From Ralstonia sp. RRA (GTDB taxonomy: Bacteria; Pseudomonadota; Gammaproteobacteria; Burkholderiales; Burkholderiaceae), in NCBI RefSeq assembly GCF_037023145.1, contig NZ_CP146092.1:1736001-1800000 (forward strand): DNA of 64,000 bases, written 5' to 3'. Positions 9,345-17,634 of this stretch are shown in pieces. The position numbers and the translations under genes are program-made. How positions within the stretch are numbered: position 1 is the stretch's first letter; each line of letters opens with the position of its first letter. The notes beneath the pieces were generated by a model, which was given only the letters and a program-made list of their open reading frames with translations, searched no databases and was not told the DNA's origin.

Positions 9345-9364
9345 TTATGTGTATCACATCATAA
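9345..9364. promoter_or_regulatory. candidate GntR operator
   Basis: A near-perfect inverted repeat, ATGTG-TAT-CACAT, extended outward by TT and ATAA after a one-base slip, lies between the divergent regulator and transporter starts. A related TCATAATGACATGACAACATAA-like run follows immediately, so a second half-site may exist. The symmetry is visible. Binding by the adjacent GntR protein is inferred. Confidence 0.4.
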
Positions 9365-9430
9365 TGACATGACAACATAAACTGTGGTGACGGCCCGACC
9401 CGGATAGCCACATCGATACACGGAGACACC

Positions 9431-10861
9431 ATGACCCATCAGACGCTGTCGGCAATGCGGGAGACGCAGGTCTCCAGCGCCCGCCTCACTGCCGGCGAGT
9501 TGGCCGCACGCATCGACCGCCTTCCGGCGACGCGCAGCATCTGGAGCTTGGTGTTGTTGTTGTCGTTGGGTGCCTACTTTGAGTTCTACGAACTCTTCTC
9601 CACGGCCTATGTGCTGCCAGGGATCATCAAGAGCGGCGTGCTGAGCGCCACCACCGAGGGGTTCTTTGCCTTCAACGGCGCAGCGAGCTATATCGCGGCG
9701 ACATTTCTTGGCTTGTTGATCGGCGTGCTGGCCTTCGGCTCCGTCGCTGACCGGCTCGGGCGACGTTCCGTGTTCACGGTCGCGCTGCTCTGGTACTCGG
9801 TGTCGGCCGTGTGCATGGCGTTCCAGCACGATGCGGTGGGGCTCAACTTCTGGCGACTGATGACCGGCATTGGTCTTGGCGTCGAACTCGTCACGATCGA
9901 TGCCTACCTGAGTGAGCTGGTGCCCGCGCGCATCCGCGGCCGGGCATTTGCGGTGAGCACGGTGATCTCCTATCTCGCGGTGCCTTCCGTTGCACTGGTC
10001 GCCTGGTTGCTCGTGCCACGCTCGGTATTTGGCCTGGAAGGCTGGCGCGTTGTGATCCTGCTTGGCGGCGCAGGAGCATTGCTGGTTTGGCTGCTGCGCC
10101 TGGGGCTGCCGGAAAGCCCGCGCTGGTTGGCCAGTCATGGCCAATTGGAGCAAGCAACCGCCGTGGTGGAACGCATGGAAGCAAAAGCGCTTCAACAGAG
10201 CGGCCGCTCCTTGCCGATTCCTCAGCCACCCCGTGCGGTTGCGGTGGGCGAGCGAGCCTCCTTCCGCGAGATCTGGCAAACACCGTACCGACGCCGAACC
10301 GTGATGCTGGTCATCTTCCACGCCGCCCAGGCGATTGGCCTCTATGGCTTTTCCAACTGGATGCCGACCTTCCTGGTGCACCGCGGCGTGGGGCTGTCAT
10401 CGAGTCTGGAATACGGGCTGATGGTCTCGTTTGTGGCGCCGCTCGGCCCGCTGCTGGCGGTGAGCTTTGCCGACCGTGTCGAGCGCAAGTGGCTGATTGT
10501 GGCCGCAGCGTTGGTGATGTCCGCCGCCGGCGTGATGTTCATCAATCTCGACAGCGGGCTCGCCATTCTCATCACGGGTGCTTTGCTGACGCTCTGCGGA
10601 ACCTTGATCTCGCTGGGTTTCCATGCGTACCAGGCCGAGTTGTACCCGACACGCAGCCGGGCAATGGCGATCGGCTTTGTCTACTCGATCAGCCGTGTCT
10701 CTGGCGCGTTGAGCGGGTTTCTCATCGCCGCCTGTCTGAAGTACGCCGGTGTGCCCGGTGCGGTCGGACTGATCGTCGGCTGCATGCTGATCGTCGCCTT
10801 GAGCATTGGCTTGCTCGGCCCCCGTACCGCAGGACGCTCCCTCGAAGACATCAGCCGGTAA
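9431..10861 (+). CDS. MFS importer of the catabolic cluster
   Basis: This 476-residue major-facilitator protein has the loop-2 motif GSVADRLGRRSVF, the PESPRWL signature after the sixth helix that marks sugar-porter and AAHS-like importers, and YPTRSRAMAIGFVYSISR near the C-terminal half. GGAGAC precedes the ATG. It is the first gene of a run of seven genes on this strand and probably imports the acid degraded by the enzymes that follow. The spacing to the lyase gene is 70 bases. Confidence 0.88.
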   Translation: MTHQTLSAMRETQVSSARLTAGELAARIDRLPATRSIWSLVLLLSLGAYFEFYELFSTAYVLPGIIKSGVLSATTEGFFAFNGAASYIAATFLGLLIGVLAFGSVADRLGRRSVFTVALLWYSVSAVCMAFQHDAVGLNFWRLMTGIGLGVELVTIDAYLSELVPARIRGRAFAVSTVISYLAVPSVALVAWLLVPRSVFGLEGWRVVILLGGAGALLVWLLRLGLPESPRWLASHGQLEQATAVVERMEAKALQQSGRSLPIPQPPRAVAVGERASFREIWQTPYRRRTVMLVIFHAAQAIGLYGFSNWMPTFLVHRGVGLSSSLEYGLMVSFVAPLGPLLAVSFADRVERKWLIVAAALVMSAAGVMFINLDSGLAILITGALLTLCGTLISLGFHAYQAELYPTRSRAMAIGFVYSISRVSGALSGFLIAACLKYAGVPGAVGLIVGCMLIVALSIGLLGPRTAGRSLEDISR

Positions 10862-10931
10862 TGCGACCCGGCCCGACCATCTGCGCGGGCTTCCAGTGCC
10901 CGCCTTTCAAGAACCACGCCAGGAGTTATCC

Positions 10932-11801
10932 ATGAACGCTGCAAACCAATTACGCCAACTGCTCGCTCGACCAGAGATCGTGGTCGCCCCAGGGGCCTAC
11001 GATGGACTGACCGCACGCCTGATCCAGCAGGCAGGATTCGCTGCCGTCTACATGACCGGCGCCGGTACCGCCGCCGCGCGCGGGTTCCCCGACTTCGGCC
11101 TGCTCGGCATGAGTGAGATGGTCGACAACGCCGCCGTGATCGCGCGCTCGGCGGACATTCCCCTCATCGCCGATGCGGACACCGGCTATGGCAATGAACT
11201 GAATGTCACGCGCACCGTACGCGAGTTCGAAGCGCGCAACGTTGCAGCCATCCATCTGGAAGACCAGGTTTTCTCCAAGCGCTGCGGCCATCTGGATGGC
11301 AAGGAGATCGTCGAGCGCGATGAATACATCGCCAAGATCCGAGCGGCTGTCGCCGCGCGGCGCAATCCGGATTTCACGATCATCGCCCGCACCGACGCAC
11401 GCGCCGTCGTCAGCCTCGACGAGGCCATCGAGCGCGCCAATCTGGCCATTGAAGCGGGCGCGGATATGGCGTTTGTCGAAGCGCCTCGCACGCTGGAGGA
11501 AGTCGCGGCCATTCCGCGCGAGGTGAAGGGTCCCTGCCTGCTCAACCTGGTGCCCGCGGGGCGCACGCCGCTGCTGCCGTTTGCCCAGGCGCAGGACTTG
11601 GGCTACCGCATGGTCATCCTTCCTGGCCTGCTGTTGAAGGCAACCATGGAAGCGGGTGATGCCGTTCTGCGAGATGTCCGGCAAACCGGCCAGATGCCAC
11701 CGCTCAAGATCGACGCGAGCGTCGCTGAGTTCTTCCGCCGCTTTGGCTCGGACGAATGGAGCGCACTGCGGCAACGCTTCCAACAAAACCATCAAGGGTG
11801 A
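10932..11801 (+). CDS. isocitrate lyase/PEP mutase family C-C lyase
   Basis: This 289-residue TIM-barrel enzyme is related to 2-methylisocitrate lyase and 2,3-dimethylmalate lyase. The Mg2+ site appears as ADADTGYGN, and the catalytic Cys lies in the family signature KRCGHL. Such enzymes cleave 2-hydroxy-tricarboxylates or dimethylmalate into pyruvate or glyoxylate plus a second acid. AGGAG lies just before the chosen ATG. The stop is followed after three bases by the LeuC-like gene. The pairing of such a lyase with a LeuCD-type hydratase is known from the 2,3-dimethylmalate segment of nicotinate fermentation, which makes a similar hydration-then-cleavage route plausible here. Confidence 0.88.
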   Translation: MNAANQLRQLLARPEIVVAPGAYDGLTARLIQQAGFAAVYMTGAGTAAARGFPDFGLLGMSEMVDNAAVIARSADIPLIADADTGYGNELNVTRTVREFEARNVAAIHLEDQVFSKRCGHLDGKEIVERDEYIAKIRAAVAARRNPDFTIIARTDARAVVSLDEAIERANLAIEAGADMAFVEAPRTLEEVAAIPREVKGPCLLNLVPAGRTPLLPFAQAQDLGYRMVILPGLLLKATMEAGDAVLRDVRQTGQMPPLKIDASVAEFFRRFGSDEWSALRQRFQQNHQG

Positions 11802-11804
11802 GCC

Positions 11805-13202
11805 ATGGGACGTACGCTTTTCGACAAAGTATGGGATGCCCATGTCATCAAGGACCTGGGCGACGGATGGGCTCTGCTGCATATCGATCGGCACCTGCTG
11901 CACGATCTTTCGGGGGCACCCGCACTCGGCGAGCTGGCCAAGCGAACGCTGCCGCCGCATAGCCCGGAGCTGTGCTTTGCAACGCCGGACCACGTGGTCT
12001 CCAGCGCGCCGGGCCGCACCGAGAAGACCTACCCCCTCGGCGGCATGCTCTGGGCCGGCCTGAAGCAGGGAAGTCAGAACGGACACATTCGCCTGTTCGA
12101 TCTGGGGCAGCCCGGCCAGGGCATCGTTCACGTTATGGCGCCCGAACTGGGGATCGCGCTGCCCGGCACCACGCTGGTGTGCGGTGATAGCCATACCTGC
12201 ACCAACGGCGGCCTGGGTGCGCTGGCATTCGGTATCGGCTCGTCCGAGATCGTGCACGTGCTCGCTACCCAGACGTTGCGCCAGCAGAAGCCGCTACGCA
12301 TGCGCGTGCGCGTGGAAGGAACTCTGCCGGTAGGCGTGACGCCCAAAGACCTTGCACTGCACCTCATCGCCAAGCTCGGCGCATCCGCAGGCGTCGGGTA
12401 TGCCGTGGAGTTCGCGGGGCAGACCATTGAGGACATGTCTATCGAAGGCCGTCTGACGCTGTGCAATCTGGCCGTCGAGCTGGGTGCCAAATACGCGCAG
12501 ATCGCGCCGGACGACACGACGTTCACCTACTTGCGCGATCGGCCCTTCGCACCGCAAGGCGAGTTGTTCGAGCGTGCCGTGGAGGACTGGCGCGCGTTGT
12601 CCAGCGATGCCGATGCCGTGTTCGATTGCGAAGTGCAGTGCGATGCAAAGGAGGTGCCCCCAACCGTGACGTGGGGCACAAGCCCAGATCAAGCCATGTC
12701 GATCGATGGCCGCATCCCAGACCCGGAAACGGCTGGGGATGCAGCGCGCGCAGAAGCGTGGCGCACCGCGCTGGAGTACATGGGGTTGGATGCAGGCCAG
12801 CCATTGGCGGGCACGCCGGTGGATTGGGTCTTCATCGGGTCCTGCGCCAATTCGCGCCTATCGGATCTGCGTGATGCGGCCAGTGTGGTCCGGGGCAAGA
12901 AGGTGGCGCCCGGCGTGACGGCCTGGGTGGTCCCGGGCTCCGAGCTGGTCAAGCGCGCTGCCGAGGCCGAAGGGCTCGACGTGGTGTTCAAGAACGCCGG
13001 GTTCGAATGGCGTGAACCGGGCTGCAGCATGTGCGTTGCCGCCAATGGCGAACGCGTTCCATCCAGTGCCCGGGCCGTCTCTACGTCCAACCGCAATTTC
13101 GTTGGCCGCCAAGGGCCGGGCGCGCGCACCCACCTGGCAAGCCCTGCGATGGCCGCCGCCGCTGCCATCGCCGGCACCCTGATCGATATCCGGAGCCTCT
13201 GA
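11805..13202 (+). CDS. LeuC-like aconitase-family hydratase, large subunit
   Basis: This 465-residue protein matches the large subunit of isopropylmalate isomerase and dimethylmaleate hydratase. Landmarks are VCGDSHTCTNGGLGALAFGIG near residue 125, the iron-sulfur cysteines in GSCANSR and EPGCSMCVA, and SPAMAAAAAIAG at the end. It would bind a 4Fe-4S cluster and hydrate or isomerise a dicarboxylic or tricarboxylic acid. No leuB or leuA is nearby and the neighbours are catabolic, so leucine synthesis is unlikely. Confidence 0.9.
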   Translation: MGRTLFDKVWDAHVIKDLGDGWALLHIDRHLLHDLSGAPALGELAKRTLPPHSPELCFATPDHVVSSAPGRTEKTYPLGGMLWAGLKQGSQNGHIRLFDLGQPGQGIVHVMAPELGIALPGTTLVCGDSHTCTNGGLGALAFGIGSSEIVHVLATQTLRQQKPLRMRVRVEGTLPVGVTPKDLALHLIAKLGASAGVGYAVEFAGQTIEDMSIEGRLTLCNLAVELGAKYAQIAPDDTTFTYLRDRPFAPQGELFERAVEDWRALSSDADAVFDCEVQCDAKEVPPTVTWGTSPDQAMSIDGRIPDPETAGDAARAEAWRTALEYMGLDAGQPLAGTPVDWVFIGSCANSRLSDLRDAASVVRGKKVAPGVTAWVVPGSELVKRAAEAEGLDVVFKNAGFEWREPGCSMCVAANGERVPSSARAVSTSNRNFVGRQGPGARTHLASPAMAAAAAIAGTLIDIRSL

Positions 13203-13204
13203 CC

Positions 13205-13846
13205 ATGCAACCCTTCAAAACGCTCGTCGGTTTGGCGGCGCCATTGCCACGCGCCAACCTGGACACCGACGTCATCATCCGCATCGAACGGTTGACCACG
13301 GTGCCCCAAAACGAGCTGGGCCAGTATGCCTTTGAGGCAATCCGGTACCTCGCCGACGGCACCCCTGATCCGGAGTTTCTTCCAGCGCGGCCCGAATTCA
13401 ACGGCGCATCCATTCTTGTCAGCGGCGCCAATTTCGGTTGCGGCTCCTCGCGCGAAAGCGCCGTCTGGGCCCTGCTCTCCATGGGGTATCGCTGCGTGAT
13501 CGCCCCGAGCTTCGGGAGCATCTTCTACAACAACTGCTTTCAGAACGGCGTCCTGCCGCTCACGCTGGACGAAGCACAAGTCAACGAGCTGACAACGCTT
13601 GCGCGTCAAGCCAAATCATTCACAGTCGACCTTGAACGCCAGGTCATCGAGGTCGACGGCCGGAGTTGGAACTTCGAGATCGACGCGTTGCGCAGAGACA
13701 TGCTCCTGCAAGGCCTGGACGAAGTGGGCGGCACCCTGCTGGAAGACGACTTGATTCGCGCATGGCAGGCAGCCGATCGGGAGCGTCGGCCGTGGGTGTG
13801 GAATCTCTCGGGTGTCCAGTTCGACGGGCGAGGCAAGTCATGCTAG
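13205..13846 (+). CDS. LeuD-like aconitase-family hydratase, small subunit
   Basis: This is a 213-residue swivel-domain subunit with LPRANLDTDVIIR at the start and the substrate-binding ANFGCGSSRESAVWAL motif near residue 75, followed by APSFGSIFYNNCFQNGVLPL. It begins two bases after the large-subunit stop. Its last codons overlap the start of the following gene by seven bases. Together with the large subunit it should form a heterodimeric Fe-S hydro-lyase. Confidence 0.92.
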   Translation: MQPFKTLVGLAAPLPRANLDTDVIIRIERLTTVPQNELGQYAFEAIRYLADGTPDPEFLPARPEFNGASILVSGANFGCGSSRESAVWALLSMGYRCVIAPSFGSIFYNNCFQNGVLPLTLDEAQVNELTTLARQAKSFTVDLERQVIEVDGRSWNFEIDALRRDMLLQGLDEVGGTLLEDDLIRAWQAADRERRPWVWNLSGVQFDGRGKSC

Positions 13847-14406
13847 GCCGCGTCTTGGGGCGTTTGCTCAAAGGGCAGCGGGCCGGTGAAGACCGCCTGG
13901 CCTGGTATCACCCAGCCGTCTCATCGGCACCAGCGCTGCTGGAATTGCGCAGCGAGAGCTTCAGCGAAGGGCAGTCGATTCCCATCGCGCATGCCGGCCA
14001 CGGTGTGGGCGCAAACCGATCGCCCGGCCTTTCATGGCACAACGTCCCGCCCGGCACCCAGGAGCTGATCCTGATTGTCGAGGATGCCGACGCGCCTCTG
14101 CCCCGGCCGTTTGTGCACCTGGTCGCCACTGGCATCCGGCCGACATCGGTTGGGCTGCCTGAGAGCGCACTGAATGCCGCAACGAACACCTACGCATCGC
14201 TGGGGCGCAACAGCTTTGGCAAGGCGATCTACGCGGGCCCGCGAGCCCTGCCCGGACACGGCCCACATCGATACAGCTTTCAATTGCTGGCCCTGAACCG
14301 GGCACTGCTGTTCTCCGAGCCGCCGAGGCTACGGGACGTGCTCGACCGCCTGGATGGGGCGGTGCTGGCACGAGGCCGCCTGAATGGTGTCTTCGAACGG
14401 TTTTGA
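13840..14406 (+). CDS. YbhB/YbcL-type PEBP-family protein
   Basis: This 188-residue protein is of the phosphatidylethanolamine-binding (Raf kinase inhibitor-like) fold. The segment GVGANRSPGLSWHNVPPGTQELILIVEDADAP contains the conserved ligand-pocket Asp-Pro-like region, and GPRALPGHGPHRYSFQLLALN is the second signature. The role of bacterial members is poorly known. The seven-base overlap with the hydratase gene shows that it belongs to the catabolic operon, which is an uncommon context for this family. Confidence 0.85.
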   Translation: MLGRVLGRLLKGQRAGEDRLAWYHPAVSSAPALLELRSESFSEGQSIPIAHAGHGVGANRSPGLSWHNVPPGTQELILIVEDADAPLPRPFVHLVATGIRPTSVGLPESALNAATNTYASLGRNSFGKAIYAGPRALPGHGPHRYSFQLLALNRALLFSEPPRLRDVLDRLDGAVLARGRLNGVFERF

Positions 14407-14411
14407 ACCAC

Positions 14412-15854
14412 ATGGAAAACAAGATGAACGTACATGCTCCACGCCAGGCCAGCGACCCGACAGGGCCGACCGGGCAACTCGCCACATGGCTGGCCAACTT
14501 CACACTGAGCACGGTGCCCGAGGCCGTGCTCGAACGCGCACGGTTGCTGCTGCTGGACGGCGTCGGCTGCGCGCTGGTCGGCGCACAGTTACCCTGGTCG
14601 CGCATTGCCGTCGAGTCCGTCCTTGGGCTGGAAGCCGAAGGGCCATGCAATGTCATCGGCTGGGGCCGCAAGACCACTGCGCCTGTCGCAGCGTTGCTGA
14701 ATGGCACCTTCATCCAGGGTTTCGAGCTGGATGATTTCCACCCGCTCGCGCCGTTGCACAGCGCATCTCTGGTGTTGCCCTCGTTGCTGGCCACGGCGGA
14801 AAAGCTGGGCGGTGTGAGTGGCGAGCGCTTGCTGGCCGCCGCGATTGCCGGATTCGAGGTGGGACCCCGTGTGGGCCTGGCGCTGCATGGCGGCCAGATG
14901 CTCTCGCGCGGCTGGCATTCGGGGGCTGTCTTTGGCACGCATGCGTCCGCGGCCGCCAGCGGTGTGTTGCTCCAACTGGACACCGCAGCATTTGAGGATG
15001 CGCTTGGACTGGCTGCAACGCAGTCTGCGGGGTTGATGGCGGCGCAATACGAGGCGATGTCCAAGCGCATGCATCACGGCTTTGCCGCACGCAACGGGCT
15101 CTACGCAGCGCACCTGGCGGCGAGCGGGTACACCGGCATCCAGCGCGTGTTCGAGCGTGATTACGGCGGCTTCCTCTCAACCTTTGGTGAGGGGCACGCG
15201 CCCGATGCCACGCAGATCGCCCATGGCCTTGGCGAACACTGGGAAACGCCGACCATCGTGCTCAAGGCCCACGCCGCCATGGGCGGATTGCACTCGGGGC
15301 TCGATGCGCTGTTTGATCTCATCGCCAAGCATCAGCTACGTCCAGATCAGATCGACAGCATCGATGTCGATCTGTCTCACGCCGTCTACCACCACGGCTG
15401 GTGGGAGCTCGAGCGGCCGATTACGCCCATTGCGGCGCAGATGAACATTGCCTATGCGCTTGCGGTTGCCCTCCTCGATGGCGAAGCCATGGTCCGGCAG
15501 TTCGCTCCGGAGCGCATTGATCGTGACGATGTCTGGGCGCTCATTCCACGGATTCGCGCCCACCACGACAGCGCGTTCGACAGTGCCGGCCCGCTGGGTC
15601 GCGGCCGAACCCGCCTGCGTATCCGTCTGCGTGACGGCACCGCGCTGCAGGCCGAGCAACCGGCACCGAAGTCTGCGTTGCAGCCAATGCGCCGTGACCA
15701 GGTGGTAACGAAATACCGCCGGCTCACGGACGGCCTGCTGCCAGCACCGCGTCAGCGCGCCATCGAGACTTGTCTGCTGGAGCTGGAGAGCCTTGAGGAC
15801 TCCGCCACGCTCAGTGAGCTCCTGGCCGGGCCAGTGGCATCGGCATTTTCTTGA
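14412..15854 (+). CDS. MmgE/PrpD-family protein
   Basis: This protein of about 480 residues belongs to the family of 2-methylcitrate dehydratase, cis-aconitate decarboxylase and iminodisuccinate epimerase. Typical segments are GVGCALVGAQLPWS near residue 55, NGTFIQGFELDDFHPLAPLHSASLVLPSLLA, and HHGFAARNGLYAAHLAASGYTG. The start is uncertain: ATGs lie at 14412 and 14424 and a TTG at 14403, none with a clear ribosome site. It closes the enzymatic part of the cluster and could dehydrate or isomerise the acid before LeuCD-type rehydration. Confidence 0.87.
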   Translation: MENKMNVHAPRQASDPTGPTGQLATWLANFTLSTVPEAVLERARLLLLDGVGCALVGAQLPWSRIAVESVLGLEAEGPCNVIGWGRKTTAPVAALLNGTFIQGFELDDFHPLAPLHSASLVLPSLLATAEKLGGVSGERLLAAAIAGFEVGPRVGLALHGGQMLSRGWHSGAVFGTHASAAASGVLLQLDTAAFEDALGLAATQSAGLMAAQYEAMSKRMHHGFAARNGLYAAHLAASGYTGIQRVFERDYGGFLSTFGEGHAPDATQIAHGLGEHWETPTIVLKAHAAMGGLHSGLDALFDLIAKHQLRPDQIDSIDVDLSHAVYHHGWWELERPITPIAAQMNIAYALAVALLDGEAMVRQFAPERIDRDDVWALIPRIRAHHDSAFDSAGPLGRGRTRLRIRLRDGTALQAEQPAPKSALQPMRRDQVVTKYRRLTDGLLPAPRQRAIETCLLELESLEDSATLSELLAGPVASAFS

Positions 15855-15923
15855 TGTCACCGGAAGGCAAACCCAGTAGTTGCTTTAGAACGGCCACCTA
15901 AAAAAACGAGGAGACAACACAGC

Positions 15924-17054
15924 ATGAAATTGAAAACCATCGCCGCCGTGTCGCTGGCGACCTGCGCAGGTGCCGCGCTCGCGCAATCCAGTGTCACGCT
16001 CTACGGCGTGCTCGACACCAACATTGAGTATGTCAACAAGATGTCGTCAATTGCACCGGGGAGCGCGGGGTATCCTGGGCCAGCTGCCAGCCGAGTGGCG
16101 TTGAGTTCGGGGGCACTCTCCGGATCGCGCTGGGGGTTGCGCGGAGAAGACGATCTCAGCGGCGGAAACAAAGCCCTCTTTGTGCTGGAGAGTGGTTTCG
16201 GCGTCGATGACGGCAAGCTCCAGCAGGGCGGTCGGCTCTTCGGCCGGCAAGCGTTTGTCGGCCTGGACACCGGGTTCGGCAAGTTCACCTTCGGTCGGCA
16301 GTACACCGCGATCTTCGATACGCTGGCCAACTTTTCGCCAACCGCCTATGCCACCCAGTACGAGCCCGTCGTGGCCATGACTGGGCTGAACTTCCGGTCA
16401 GACAACACAGCCAAGTACACCGGCACGTTTGGTGGCGTCACCGCGATTGCCCACTGGTCTTTCGGCAACGGCGTCTTTGGTGCGGGTGAGGTGCCAGGGC
16501 AGTTCAAGCGCGACAGCGGTTACGGTGCGGGGCTGAACTACGCAGGCAATGCGTTCGGTGCTGCGCTGGCCTACGACGCCTACAACCCATCGCTCGCACC
16601 GTTCGGGGACACCGGCTACGGCAGCTCGAAGAAGCTCGCCGCCGCTGCGAGCTACCTCGTGGGTCCAGCCAAGTTGATTGCCGGGTACCGCTGGGGACGG
16701 ACCGATTTCTCCAATAGCGCCACGCTCATTCGGGACGATTTGTGGTGGGCCGGCATCAACTACCAGGTGACGTCTGCGCTCATGCTCACGGTGGAGTACG
16801 ACTACGACCAGGTCAAGAGCCTGCAATTGTCGAAGGCAGGAAAACCATTGAGTCAATCCAACCCTTGGCAAATCAGTTTCATCGCTGATTACAACCTCTC
16901 GAAGCGCACCGATGTCTACCTGACGACCGCCTATGTCAGAAATGCCGGGTTGAATTTCGATACTTCAGCGGTGGGCTTCGTCAACGGCTACTACCCGGGT
17001 GCTGGCCAGACCAGCATGGTGGGTGTGGCTGTCGGCATGCGCCACAAGTTCTGA
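15924..17054 (+). CDS. Burkholderia-type trimeric porin
   Basis: This 376-residue general porin has a signal peptide ending in AALAQ, then SSVTLYGVLDTNIEYVN, the first beta-strand of this porin family. Central landmarks are GSRWGLRGEDDLSGGNKALFVLESGF and GRQAFVGLDTGFGKFTFGRQY, with GVAVGMRHKF as the terminal strand ending in Phe, as needed for BAM-dependent assembly. GAGGAGAC precedes the start. It ends the catabolic cluster and probably supplies outer-membrane uptake. Confidence 0.95.
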   Translation: MKLKTIAAVSLATCAGAALAQSSVTLYGVLDTNIEYVNKMSSIAPGSAGYPGPAASRVALSSGALSGSRWGLRGEDDLSGGNKALFVLESGFGVDDGKLQQGGRLFGRQAFVGLDTGFGKFTFGRQYTAIFDTLANFSPTAYATQYEPVVAMTGLNFRSDNTAKYTGTFGGVTAIAHWSFGNGVFGAGEVPGQFKRDSGYGAGLNYAGNAFGAALAYDAYNPSLAPFGDTGYGSSKKLAAAASYLVGPAKLIAGYRWGRTDFSNSATLIRDDLWWAGINYQVTSALMLTVEYDYDQVKSLQLSKAGKPLSQSNPWQISFIADYNLSKRTDVYLTTAYVRNAGLNFDTSAVGFVNGYYPGAGQTSMVGVAVGMRHKF

Positions 17055-17344
17055 GGACCGCGTCAACGAAAGTCTGCCGAGGTGCTCTACGTGGCACCCG
17101 AACACCGTAAAGCGCGCGTACGCCAGTCAATTCTGCAGACGAAGGCCACCAGGCAGGGCAGCGGTGCTTGTGGCCTCTTGCCGCAAAGCCGCTGCATCTC
17201 GAACGCCAGGCCCTGCTCTGCACGGCAGGACGGCTCAACTGGATCAAGGGCAGCCGGCAATCCCCCCAACATGTGCCCCGCCCAACTGAAGCTTCTGACC
17301 TCGACGATCATACGAAAGAACCGCAAGCTCTCGAAAGGATCCAT
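17053..17344 (-). pseudogene. decayed LysR regulator remnant
   Basis: On the minus strand, 17344-17246 reads MDPFESLRFFRMIVEVRSF plus AGHMLG and PAAL, the standard first helices of a LysR DNA-binding domain. The reading then degenerates. In another frame 17124-17053 gives GVRALYGVR and RAPRQTFVDAVL, like the last strand and helix of LysR effector domains. About 600 bases of a normal gene are missing. The remnant ends exactly at the porin stop and points toward it. Confidence 0.5.
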
Positions 17345-17634
17345 AAGCGCCTCATGACCGATGCACATGTCTCACGCGTATTGGCTTTGCGTTAGAAAAT
17401 CTGCAACAGAGAACGCTTTGGCGATTGTTGGCACGGTAACCTAGAAAAGGTGGCACCCTACCGGGAACGTCGTTGTTGCGACGCCGACGTCGCTGTCCTG
17501 TTTCAGCTGGCGCCATGCGTTGGTGCATTCATTAAGAACGCGCGCCGACCGGTTCCATAGAACCGCGCCTGCTCCACTGCGCAGGGCAATCGCAGAAGAT
17601 TCATCTCTCACTGGGCCATCACATTGCGGCGCAA
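17345..17634. other. gene-free stretch before the repair operon
   Basis: I find no coding sequence here. There are short inverted repeats (CGTCG-N6-CGACG near 17470 and CGGTTC-CATA-GAACCG near 17550). The promoter of the four-gene repair operon must lie in this segment, but I see no clear LexA box or sigma-70 pair. Confidence 0.3.

Noticed and set aside
11805..13846. Calling the LeuCD-like pair the leucine biosynthesis isomerase
   Set aside because: No leuA or leuB is adjacent, and the neighbours are importer, lyase, PrpD protein and porin under a GntR regulator.
17450..17520. Possible LexA box before the repair operon (CTGT...CAG)
   Set aside because: Spacing and flanks do not fit CTGT-N8-ACAG.
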